A DNA stretch of 6,455 bases from the NCBI GenBank assembly GCA_016207265.1, contig JACQPZ010000210.1:1-6455 (forward strand), written 5' to 3'. The number at the start of each line of letters is the position of its first letter. Positions within the stretch are counted from its first letter, which is position 1. A model generated the notes under the pieces. It saw only the letters and a list, made by a program, of their open reading frames with translations. It had not been told where the DNA came from and ran no database searches. Both the position numbers and the translations under genes were made by a program. Origin of the DNA: Candidatus Latescibacterota bacterium. Its GTDB lineage: Bacteria; Eisenbacteria; RBG-16-71-46; SZUA-252. Shown here one piece after another: positions 1 to 6,331 of the stretch.

Positions 1-2
1 CC

Positions 3-1397
3 TTGCGGCTGCACCGCCCCCGCGCCCTGATCGTGGACAAGGACTCGTCGGAGACCACGCAGCTCGTGGCCTTCCTGACCGAGAACGGCTTCGAGGTGCA
101 CTGGGCCAAAGACGGCGAGCAGGCCTTCAACGTACTGGACCGGCCGGTGCCGGAGACGGCCGGGGCGCCTCAGGGCGCCGGCCCCGAGGTGCTGATCACC
201 GAGCTTCGGGCGCACCGCGTGGACGGAATGCGCCTTCTCGAGATCGCGAAGACGCGGAACCCCGAGGTGTGCGCTATCCTGATCGCGGACGGCGGGACCG
301 TGGAGCTTGCGACCGACGCCATGCGGCAGGGCGCATACGACTTCCAACTCCGGCCTCTCAACTTCCCCAAGCTCCTCGCGGTGATCCAGCGCGCCCTCTC
401 GCACCAGCAGCTCGTCGGGCGCGTGTCCGACCTGACCGAGCGCCTGGACGTGCGGCTGAACGTCCCCAACCTGACCGGAAGCTCGCGCGTCATGCAGGAG
501 CTCGCGGCGAAAGTCATCCAGATCGCGCCGACACGGGCGACGGTGTTGATCCATGGAGAGACCGGCACCGGGAAGGAATTGATTGCCCAGGCGATCCATC
601 AGCTTTCGCCTCGGAAGAACGAGCGTTTCGTGAAGCTACAATGCGCGGAGCTTTCCGCGAACATCATCGAGAGCGAGCTGTTTGGACACGAGAAGGGGGC
701 GTTCACGGGAGCCGACCAGCAGCGCAAGGGACGGTTCGAGCTGGCGGACCAGGGGACGCTCTTCATCGACGAGATCTCGGAGATCCCGCCGGCCATCCAG
801 ACGAAACTCCTGCGCGTGCTGCAAGATCGGCAATTCGAGCGCGTGGGCGGGAACGAGACCGTGAAGGTGGACGTGCGCGTCATCGCCGCGACGAACCGGA
901 GGCTCGACCTCATGGCGGCGCGAGAGGAATTCCGCGAGGATCTCTATTACCGCCTGCGGGTCATCCAGCTCGAGGTCGCGCCGCTCCGCGAGCGGAAGGA
1001 GGACATCCCACCGCTCGTCGAGGTGTTCATCCGCGAGTTCAACCGCGAGCACGGGCGCAGGGTGACGGGAATCACGCGCGGGGTTGCGGACCGCTTCATG
1101 GAATACGACTGGCCTGGGAACGTGCGCGAGCTCCGGAACACGATCGAGGAGATGGTGGTCTTCGCGCAGGGCAAACGGCCCCTGGAGGTCACGGACCTGC
1201 CGATTCCGCTCCGGGAGCATCGGGCGGCCTCGGCCGAGGATCTGAACGTCTCGGTCGGGATGTCCATGCACGAGATCGAGCGGCGCGCCATCGAGGCGAC
1301 GCTGCGGTCGGTCGGGCACGACAAGCAGAAGGCGGCGAAGATCCTCGGAATCGGGCTCAGGACCCTCTATCGCAAGCAGAAGGAGTACGGGCTGTGA
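3..1397 (+). CDS. Sigma-54-dependent NtrC-family activator with degenerate receiver domain
   Basis: A cytoplasmic activator of sigma-54 RNA polymerase with three domains. The receiver-like domain (about residues 7-132) has the usual fold pattern, but the phospho-acceptor position is Glu67 (in VLITEL), the switch Thr/Ser position is Ala95, the conserved Lys is Arg117 (in LRPL), and the acidic pair reads D12-K13. The AAA+ domain (about 157-395) looks fully functional: Walker A GETGTGKE at 185-192, sigma-54 contact loop GAFTGA at 232-237, Walker B TLFIDEI at 252-258, FREDLYYRL at 310-318 and WPGNVREL at 370-377. A Fis-type helix-turn-helix fills the last 36 residues (429-464). The 464-aa length is normal for NtrC/ZraR/AtoC relatives. 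The TTG at 3 is the first possible start visible and fits the receiver boundary, but only two bases precede it, so the true start and its ribosome site may lie upstream. No partner kinase is in the window. The family call is certain; its targets are unknown. Confidence 0.95.
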   Translation: MRLHRPRALIVDKDSSETTQLVAFLTENGFEVHWAKDGEQAFNVLDRPVPETAGAPQGAGPEVLITELRAHRVDGMRLLEIAKTRNPEVCAILIADGGTVELATDAMRQGAYDFQLRPLNFPKLLAVIQRALSHQQLVGRVSDLTERLDVRLNVPNLTGSSRVMQELAAKVIQIAPTRATVLIHGETGTGKELIAQAIHQLSPRKNERFVKLQCAELSANIIESELFGHEKGAFTGADQQRKGRFELADQGTLFIDEISEIPPAIQTKLLRVLQDRQFERVGGNETVKVDVRVIAATNRRLDLMAAREEFREDLYYRLRVIQLEVAPLRERKEDIPPLVEVFIREFNREHGRRVTGITRGVADRFMEYDWPGNVRELRNTIEEMVVFAQGKRPLEVTDLPIPLREHRAASAEDLNVSVGMSMHEIERRAIEATLRSVGHDKQKAAKILGIGLRTLYRKQKEYGL

Positions 1398-1419
1398 GCG
1401 GCCAGGGCTCCACAGCCGA

Positions 1420-1444
1420 GTAGCGCTACCACCTCCGTATACGG
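1420..1444. promoter_or_regulatory. Pair of adjacent 10-bp palindromes (possible operator)
   Basis: GTAGCGCTAC (1420-1429) and CCGTATACGG (1435-1444) are each perfect palindromes. They are separated by 5 nt, their centres are 15 bp apart, and they begin 23 nt after the regulator stop codon. Dyad sites close to a helix-turn-helix regulator gene are often operators, including autoregulatory ones. Ten-base palindromes do occur by chance several times in a window of this size, so only the pairing and location raise interest. The binding protein, if any, is unknown. Confidence 0.25.
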
Positions 1445-1534
1445 CGTTCCCCTCCGAGCGTCCCATAGCCAATCACGCGATCCGGGACGACCATAGTCAG
1501 TAGAAGAGAAGGACAGGCGGGACCACGGATCGAG

Positions 1535-1567
1535 CGCCCGCGCCCGGCTGGCTGCGGGCGGCGGGCG
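1535..1567 (+). other. Strong GC-rich hairpin upstream of the phosphoribosyltransferase gene
   Basis: Positions 1535-1546 pair with 1555-1567 to give 12 G-C pairs with a single bulged G at 1560/1561, around an 8-nt loop (GCTGGCTG). No T-run follows, so it is not a classical intrinsic terminator. It ends 47 nt before the chosen start codon at 1615, so it would lie in the 5' leader if transcription begins upstream. It could act as a leader structure, a U-less terminator or a transcript-end stabiliser. The pairing is visible; the role is inferred. Confidence 0.5.
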
Positions 1568-1601
1568 ATGGGACCGCCGCTCCGTTCTGGCCGCCGGTGA
1601 C

Positions 1602-1606
1602 GGGAG
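1602..1606 (+). promoter_or_regulatory. Ribosome binding site GGGAG for the phosphoribosyltransferase
   Basis: GGGAG lies 8 nt before the ATG at 1615 and downstream of the alternative in-frame GTG at 1597, which has no comparable site at a suitable distance. This decides the start in favour of ATG 1615. It is weaker than the ribosome sites of the genes that follow. Confidence 0.6.
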
Positions 1607-1614
1607 CGTGCCCG

Positions 1615-2343
1615 ATGGATTCCAAGCTCATGCGATTCCTCGACCGCTCGGAAGCGGGGCGTCTCCTCGCGGAGCGGCTGGCCGAACGACCGCTCCCGTC
1701 GCCGCGAGTGGTCGCGGGGATTCCCCGCGGCGGCGTGCTCGTCGCCTCTCGTGTTGCTGAGCGGCTCGGCGCCCCGCTCGCGGTCGCCTACGCCCGCAAG
1801 GTCACGCCCTACCCCGGATCCGAGCTGGCCATCGGAGCCGTTGACGAGGATGGGGAGCTTCTCGTCGCCACAGGGACGGGCCCTGCCCTCGGCCTGACCG
1901 CCGAGAAGCTCGAGGAAGCCAAGAATCGGGCGCTGGCCGAGATCCACCGTCAGCGGGACCGGAATCCGCCCGCGTCGCTTCGGGAGCTGGCGCAGGGGCG
2001 CGCGGTCGTGCTGGTGGACGACGGCCTCGCGACCGGCCTCACGATGCAGGCGGCCGTCGGGTTCGCCCGCCGTCACGGCGCGTCCCATGTGACGGTGGCG
2101 ACCCCGTGCGCGTCGGTTTCGGCGGCGCGTCGCTTCCGGCGGACGGCGAATCGGTTCGTGAGTCTCGTCGTCGACCCGGACTTCGTGGCGGTGGGAATCT
2201 ACTACCTCCGCTTCCCGACCGTCTCGGACGTGGAGGTCGCCGCGGCCATCGCGGCCGCCCTTGAGCGGCGCCCGGCCGCTGGAGTCGAAACGGGCAAACC
2301 GGGAGCCGGGACCGCGTCGTCGGTCCCCACGGGAGCCATGTAG
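1615..2343 (+). CDS. Predicted phosphoribosyltransferase (type I PRTase fold)
   Basis: A 242-aa cytoplasmic protein of the predicted phosphoribosyltransferase group (COG1926-like). The PRPP-binding signature VDDGLATGLT is at residues 134-143, with the two adjacent acids D135-D136 typical of the fold. A GIPRGGV motif at 35-41, on the strand-loop near the N-terminus, is also characteristic of this group. The substrate base is not known for this family, so a named reaction cannot be given. The N-terminus (SKLMRFLDRSEAGRLLAERL) fits the helix usual in the family. The last 25 or so residues, after AAIAAALERR, form a Gly/Ala/Thr/Ser-rich tail that looks disordered and extends beyond the expected core. 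An in-frame GTG at 1597 would add six residues, but ATG 1615 has the better ribosome site. The next gene starts 26 nt after the stop. Such proteins are often found near stress or hydrolase genes, but no such partner is present here. Family certain, function unknown. Confidence 0.88.
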   Translation: MDSKLMRFLDRSEAGRLLAERLAERPLPSPRVVAGIPRGGVLVASRVAERLGAPLAVAYARKVTPYPGSELAIGAVDEDGELLVATGTGPALGLTAEKLEEAKNRALAEIHRQRDRNPPASLRELAQGRAVVLVDDGLATGLTMQAAVGFARRHGASHVTVATPCASVSAARRFRRTANRFVSLVVDPDFVAVGIYYLRFPTVSDVEVAAAIAAALERRPAAGVETGKPGAGTASSVPTGAM

Positions 2344-2356
2344 GAACGACCGCAGG

Positions 2357-2364
2357 AAAGGAGG
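2357..2364 (+). promoter_or_regulatory. Strong ribosome binding site AAAGGAGG for the cytochrome gene
   Basis: An extended anti-16S complement lies 5 nt before the ATG at 2370 and fixes that start. The same core is used at nearly the same spacing by the next three genes. Confidence 0.85.
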
Positions 2365-2369
2365 CAGCC

Positions 2370-4394
2370 ATGCGTCCCATCGTGATTCTGATCGCGCTCT
2401 TCATGGGCGGCCTGCCCGCCTCGGTGGACGCGATGCCCGCCTCGGTGGACGCGATGCAGCTTGCCCCTTCGCACCCGGCGACCGTCGTCCCGGTTCCGAC
2501 GACGATCTCCGATTTCTTCCTCCCTGGATCGCAACCCGGGCAGTCCGGGACCCTCGAGTTCCCGTCGAAGTGCGACAATTGCCACGGCGGTTACAACCTG
2601 GCCGTCGAGCCCGCGTACAACTGGCGCGGGAGCATGATGGCCCAGGCGGCGCGCGATCCGCTCTTCTACGCCTGCCTCGCCATCGCGAATCAGGACGCGC
2701 CACAAAGCGGCGATCTCTGCATCCGATGCCACACGCCGAAGGGCTGGCTCGAAGGGCGCTCGGAGCCGACGGACGGTTCCGCTCTAACCGCGCAGGACCG
2801 TGAAGGAGTCACCTGTGATTTCTGTCACAAGATGGTGCGACCGGCCCCGCTCGGGACGAACCCCTACCCCGGTGACGCGGACTACACGGCCGGCACCTAC
2901 ACGCAGGATCAATCCTACCTCGCGACCCTGGGGCTGATCCCCGGGACCACCGCGAACGGCATGTACATCGCCGACGGTAACAACGCGAAGCGGGGCCCGT
3001 TCACGGACGCGAACGCCACGCACCAGATGCTCTACTCCCCGTTCCATCGCGAGGCCGACCTCTGCGGCACGTGCCACGACGTCAGCAATCCGGCGTACAC
3101 CAAGACCGGCAGCGCCTACGTTCCCAATGCCTTTGGAGCGGGGGCGCCCAGCTTCGATCCATACATGATGTTTCCGATCGAGCGCACGTATAGCGAATGG
3201 AAGATGAGCGCCTACAACCAGCCCGGTGGCGTCTACGCGCCGCAATTCGGCGGGAACAAGACATTCGTCTCCACGTGCCAGGACTGCCACATGAAGGACG
3301 TGTCCGGCGTCGCCTGCAACAAGGCCGGAGGCGTCTTCCGAAACGATCTTCCCCTTCACGACATGACGGGCGGGAATACGTTCATCCCGCTCTTGGTGCA
3401 GAGTCTCTACCCCTCCGAGGTCGACGCGGCGGCGTTGAGCGCCGGGATCCAGCGCGCGCAGGCCATGCTTGAGAAGGCGGCGTCCCTGGACGTGGCGGTC
3501 GCGTGGAAAGACGGGACGTACAAGCTCCTCGCGAGCGTCATCAACGAGACGGGGCACAAGCTTCCCTCCGGCTATCCGGAGGGGCGGAGGATCTGGCTCA
3601 ACGTGAAGATGTTCGATCCGGCGGGGGCGTTGGTCTACGAATCCGGCGCCTATGATCCCGCGACCGCGGTCTTGAACCACGATCCGGACATCAAGGTCTA
3701 CGAGATCAAGCCTGGCATTTCGGCCGACCTCGCCCCCGTCGTCAACCTGGCGGCCGGGCCCTCGTTCCATTTCGCGATCAACAACCAGATCTACTCCGAC
3801 AACCGGATTCCGCCCCGCGGCTTCCGGAACTCCACGTTTGCCGCGATCCAGTCGCCTCCCATCGCATACTCCTATGCCGACGGGCAGCACTGGGACGACA
3901 CGTACTACCCGATTCACCCGGACGCGGCTCGGGCGGAGGTCACGCTCTACTACCAGACGCTGAGCCGTGAGTACGTGGAGTTTCTCCGAGACGAGAACCG
4001 CACGAACACGGCGGGGCAGGTTCTGTACGACGGGTGGGCCGCGAACGGGAAATCGCCGCCCGTGGCCATGGCGACGAAGACGAAGCTGATCGACCTGGTC
4101 ACCGCGGTCGAGTCGCCGGGAGACAGGGCTCCTGCGCTCGCCGTCGGCGCGGCGCGCCCGAATCCGGGTGATCACGTCTCGGTCACGATTTCGCTTCCCA
4201 ACGCGGCGCCGGCGGTTTTGGATTTGATCGACGTGCAGGGGCGGCTGGTCCTCTCCCGGGACGTGGGGTCCATGGGGGCCGGGACGCACCGGGTGGCGTT
4301 GGATCCCGGGAGGCGGCTGCCGTCCGGCGTGTACGTCGTTCGTTTGACCCAAGGAACCCGGTTCGTCACGGCCAAAGCGGTCCTGGCCCGCTGA
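2370..4394 (+). CDS. Exported five-haem cytochrome c with C-terminal FlgD-like sorting domain
   Basis: A 674-aa secreted electron-transfer protein. The signal peptide has a short n-region (MRP), a hydrophobic stretch over residues 4-15, and VDA cleavage sites at 19-21 and again at 26-28. Five CXXCH haem-c motifs follow: C68-DN-CH, C117-IR-CH, C149-DF-CH, C232-GT-CH and C303-QD-CH. Two further cysteines (C102, C316) lie outside these motifs. After the haem region (about 60-310) comes a haem-free segment of about 280 residues with the NETGHKLPSGYPEGRRIWL signature seen downstream of haem domains in several multihaem cytochromes. The C-terminus (597-674) begins PNPG and has the pattern V-L-D-L-I-D-V-Q-G-R ... 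G-V-Y-V-V-R-L of type-A sorting / FlgD Ig-like domains, implying outer-membrane passage or surface anchoring. Maturation would need the Ccm or Ccs system outside the cytoplasm. The gene sits 26 nt after the phosphoribosyltransferase and 34 nt before gltA. The physiological partner is not evident; the fold is distantly cytochrome c554-like, and a redox enzyme role is possible. Confidence 0.92.
   Translation: MRPIVILIALFMGGLPASVDAMPASVDAMQLAPSHPATVVPVPTTISDFFLPGSQPGQSGTLEFPSKCDNCHGGYNLAVEPAYNWRGSMMAQAARDPLFYACLAIANQDAPQSGDLCIRCHTPKGWLEGRSEPTDGSALTAQDREGVTCDFCHKMVRPAPLGTNPYPGDADYTAGTYTQDQSYLATLGLIPGTTANGMYIADGNNAKRGPFTDANATHQMLYSPFHREADLCGTCHDVSNPAYTKTGSAYVPNAFGAGAPSFDPYMMFPIERTYSEWKMSAYNQPGGVYAPQFGGNKTFVSTCQDCHMKDVSGVACNKAGGVFRNDLPLHDMTGGNTFIPLLVQSLYPSEVDAAALSAGIQRAQAMLEKAASLDVAVAWKDGTYKLLASVINETGHKLPSGYPEGRRIWLNVKMFDPAGALVYESGAYDPATAVLNHDPDIKVYEIKPGISADLAPVVNLAAGPSFHFAINNQIYSDNRIPPRGFRNSTFAAIQSPPIAYSYADGQHWDDTYYPIHPDAARAEVTLYYQTLSREYVEFLRDENRTNTAGQVLYDGWAANGKSPPVAMATKTKLIDLVTAVESPGDRAPALAVGAARPNPGDHVSVTISLPNAAPAVLDLIDVQGRLVLSRDVGSMGAGTHRVALDPGRRLPSGVYVVRLTQGTRFVTAKAVLAR
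2413..2457 (+). repeat. Perfect 21-nt tandem duplication in the cytochrome signal peptide
   Basis: Period-21 identity runs from 2413 to 2457, giving two perfect in-frame copies (2415-2435 and 2436-2456). Each encodes PASVDAM, at residues 16-22 and 23-29. Because the unit carries the V-x-A signal-peptidase I signature, the mature protein could begin after Ala21 or Ala28. Identity at third codon positions points to a recent slippage duplication, or to an assembly artefact. Confidence 0.95.
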
Positions 4395-4414
4395 CCGATC
4401 GTGGCGCGACACAC

Positions 4415-4422
4415 AAAGGAGG
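4415..4422 (+). promoter_or_regulatory. Strong ribosome binding site AAAGGAGG for gltA
   Basis: This site lies 6 nt before the ATG at 4429, within the 34-nt gap after the cytochrome stop codon. It confirms the ATG 4429 start. The gap is too short to hold an obvious terminator plus promoter, supporting co-transcription. Confidence 0.85.
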
Positions 4423-4428
4423 AACGAG

Positions 4429-5769
4429 ATGCCTGTAGCAACGATGAGCCCGAAGGCCGGGCAGACCGCCACGCTCCAGTTTGACGGGAAAGTCACCACC
4501 CTCCCGGTGGTCGTCGGCAGCGAAGGGGAGACCGCGATCGACATCGAGAAGCTCCGCGGCCAGACCGGAATGATCACGCTCGATCCGGGCTACGGAAACA
4601 CCGGGTCGTGCAAGAGCCGGATCACCTTCATCGACGGCGAGAAGGGGATCCTCCGCTACCGGGGCTATACGATCGAAGAGCTGGCCCAGAAGAGCAGTTT
4701 CCTCGAGGTGGCGTGGCTCCTGATCCACGGGGAGCTTCCGACGTCGGCGGAGCTCGAGAATCTCGAGAGCGAAGTCACGCGGCACACGATGCTCCACGAG
4801 GATTTCGGCCGGTTCTTCAGCGCGCTGCCGAAGGACGCGCACCCCATGCCGGTCTGCGCCGCCGCGATCGGCGCGCTGGCGACCTTCTACCAGTACCCGG
4901 AAACGGAGCAGAACATCCGCGACACGGTGGTCCGGCTGATCGCCAAGATGCCGACGATCGCGGCCTACTCGTACAAGCACTCGATCGGACAGCCGTTCGT
5001 CTATCCGTTGAACAAACTCGGCTACGCCTCGAACTTCCTGCACATGATGTTCGCGACGCCGTGCGAGCCGTACGAGGTGGATCCGATTCTCGCGAGGACC
5101 GTGGACCTGCTTCTGGTCCTGCACGCGGATCACGAGCAGAATTGCTCGACCAGCACGGTCCGCATGGTCGGAAGCTCCCGCGCCAATCTCTTCGCGAGCA
5201 TCTCGGCCGGCATCAGCGCGCTCTGGGGTCCGCTCCACGGGGGAGCGAATCAACAGGTCATCGAGATGCTGGAGCGCATCGCGGCGGAGGAGGGAAGCGC
5301 CGAGAAATTCCTGGCCAAGGCCAAGGACAAGAACGACACGGCCCGACTCATGGGGTTCGGACATCGCGTCTACAAGAGCTACGACCCGCGCGCGGCGATC
5401 TTGAAGAAAGCCTGCGCCGACGTGATCCAGCGGGTCGGAGGCGTGAGCCGGCTGCTCGAGATCGCGATGAAGCTCGAGGAAATCGCCCTCAAGGACGATT
5501 ACTTCGTGAGCCGGAAGCTCTATCCCAACGTGGACTTCTACTCGGGAGTCATTTACAAGGCGCTCGGCATTCCGGTGAACATGTTCACCGTGATGTTCAC
5601 GCTGGGGAGGCTTCCCGGTTGGATCGCGCAGTGGCTCGAGATGCGCCAGGATCCCGATTTCCGCATCGCGAGGCCGCGGCAGGTGTACACGGGGGCGACC
5701 GATCGGCGGTACGTTCCGATCGCGGCCCGCGTGGAGCTGACGGCTCCGCCGGAAGGAGGCGTGAGGTGA
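4429..5769 (+). CDS. gltA: Citrate synthase, type II-like (bacterial GltA)
   Basis: Condenses acetyl-CoA with oxaloacetate to citrate and CoA in the cytoplasm, the entry step of the TCA cycle. The catalytic triad is intact: H270 (in WGPLHGGAN), H312 (in MGFGHRVYKSYDPR) and D369 (in VDFYSG), matching E. coli H264, H305 and D362. The oxaloacetate-binding HADHEQN is at 232-238, and the likely carboxylate-binding arginines are R321, R394 and R415. The small N-terminal beta-domain (about 45-85, with DPGYGNTGSCKSRITFIDG) is the hallmark of the hexameric type II enzymes, many of which are inhibited by NADH; whether this one is cannot be told from sequence. At 446 aa it is about 20 residues longer than E. 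coli GltA, through a Gly/Thr-rich N-terminal extension. It lies 34 nt after the cytochrome gene, and its stop overlaps the start of the CBS-domain gene by 4 nt, so the two are probably translationally coupled. Confidence 0.97.
   Translation: MPVATMSPKAGQTATLQFDGKVTTLPVVVGSEGETAIDIEKLRGQTGMITLDPGYGNTGSCKSRITFIDGEKGILRYRGYTIEELAQKSSFLEVAWLLIHGELPTSAELENLESEVTRHTMLHEDFGRFFSALPKDAHPMPVCAAAIGALATFYQYPETEQNIRDTVVRLIAKMPTIAAYSYKHSIGQPFVYPLNKLGYASNFLHMMFATPCEPYEVDPILARTVDLLLVLHADHEQNCSTSTVRMVGSSRANLFASISAGISALWGPLHGGANQQVIEMLERIAAEEGSAEKFLAKAKDKNDTARLMGFGHRVYKSYDPRAAILKKACADVIQRVGGVSRLLEIAMKLEEIALKDDYFVSRKLYPNVDFYSGVIYKALGIPVNMFTVMFTLGRLPGWIAQWLEMRQDPDFRIARPRQVYTGATDRRYVPIAARVELTAPPEGGVR
5753..5759 (+). 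promoter_or_regulatory. Ribosome binding site AAGGAGG for the CBS gene, inside the end of gltA
   Basis: AAGGAGG (within GGAAGGAGG, 5751-5759) sits in the last codons of gltA and 6 nt before GTG 5766. It decides the start: the GTG at 5761 is out of frame, and the in-frame ATG at 5805 has no such site. Confidence 0.8.
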
Positions 5770-6308
5770 AAACCCAGGAGCGGCAGGCCGGGGCCAAACG
5801 AGCGATGCAGTCGGGAGTCGGTCTGCTCGAGCCCGTGCACGGCCTTCATGTGAGCGATCTCATGGTCCGAAACGTGGAGTCCTGCACCCCGGCGAGCGAT
5901 CTGACGGCCGCGGCGATGGTCATGTGGCGGCGGGATTGCGGAATCGTGCCGGTGATCGACGAGCCGGGCGAGCGGACGGTCGGCGTGATCACGGATCGGG
6001 ACATCTGCATGGCGGTGGCGACCAGGGGCCGTCCGGCGTCTCAGATCAGCGTGGGCGAGGTGATGTCTCACGAGGTATTCTGCTGCCGCCCGGAAGACAC
6101 GTTGGTCTCGGCCCTCGACGCCATGCGGACGAGCAAGGTTCGGAGGCTCCCGGTCACCGACGCGGAGGGACGGCTGCGCGGCATGCTCAGCCTGAACGAC
6201 GTCGTGATCCACACGCGAGCCCTGGACTCCGGGCGCGACGCGGAGCCGCGTGTCGCGGACGTGATCCAGACATTGCGGGCGATCTCGGAACACCGCCAGG
6301 CGGCCTGA
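5766..6308 (+). CDS. Stand-alone two-CBS-domain protein (Bateman module)
   Basis: A 180-aa soluble protein made almost wholly of a CBS pair, a fold that usually binds adenosine nucleotides (AMP, ADP, ATP, SAM or NAD(H)) and passes energy or redox status to a partner. CBS1 covers about residues 27-87, with VSDLMVRNV at its start and the ribose/phosphate-binding GVITDRDI at 73-80. CBS2 covers about 94-151, with VGEVMS at its start and GMLSLNDVV at 139-147. No enzymatic, transport or DNA-binding domain is attached; about 25 residues precede and 30 follow the pair. The start is GTG 5766, sharing GTGA with the gltA stop and preceded by a strong ribosome site; ATG 5805 would remove the non-conserved leader but not the domains. 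The overlap implies equimolar co-expression with citrate synthase, and I infer a possible regulatory role towards it or the pathway. The ligand is unknown. Confidence 0.93.
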   Translation: MKTQERQAGAKRAMQSGVGLLEPVHGLHVSDLMVRNVESCTPASDLTAAAMVMWRRDCGIVPVIDEPGERTVGVITDRDICMAVATRGRPASQISVGEVMSHEVFCCRPEDTLVSALDAMRTSKVRRLPVTDAEGRLRGMLSLNDVVIHTRALDSGRDAEPRVADVIQTLRAISEHRQAA

Positions 6309-6331
6309 CGGGAGCCGCGTCGGCGAGGCAG

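Larger units (their letters stand above)
1398..1614. other. Intergenic region between regulator and phosphoribosyltransferase genes
   Basis: This 217-nt gap is the longest non-coding stretch in the window and the likeliest place for a promoter of the downstream gene run. It holds two adjacent 10-bp palindromes just after the regulator stop codon, a repeated CCATAG (1463-1468 and 1491-1496), and a strong GC hairpin close to the next gene. I found no convincing sigma-70 -35/-10 pair and no sigma-54 -24/-12 element (TGGCAC-N5-TTGC type). I also saw no U-tract terminator behind the regulator gene, so whether it is transcribed separately from what follows is open. Confidence 0.6.

Noticed and set aside
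269..1423. Second + frame open frame overlapping the regulator
   Set aside because: Arg/Ala/Gly-rich translation without motifs; the overlapping frame contains every sigma-54 activator signature.
636..1472. Antisense open frame opposite the AAA+ domain of the regulator
   Set aside because: Arg/Leu/Asp-rich shadow of a conserved gene with no motif of its own.
1463..1500. Possible sigma-70 promoter around the CCATAG repeats
   Set aside because: No convincing -35 hexamer at proper spacing from any -10-like sequence; left as an unassigned intergenic region.
1398..1614. Sigma-54 promoter for the downstream operon, prompted by the adjacent NtrC-type gene
   Set aside because: No TGGCAC-N5-TTGC-like element is visible in the gap, so the regulator cannot be tied to this operon from sequence.
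2784..4577. Long antisense open frame (597 codons) opposite the cytochrome gene
   Set aside because: Composition is Arg/Val/Asp-rich as expected of the complement of GC-rich coding DNA. It has no recognisable domain and lies over a gene with clear motifs.
4366..5364. Antisense open frame (332 codons) opposite citrate synthase
   Set aside because: Same shadow pattern; the sense strand carries an intact, certain citrate synthase.
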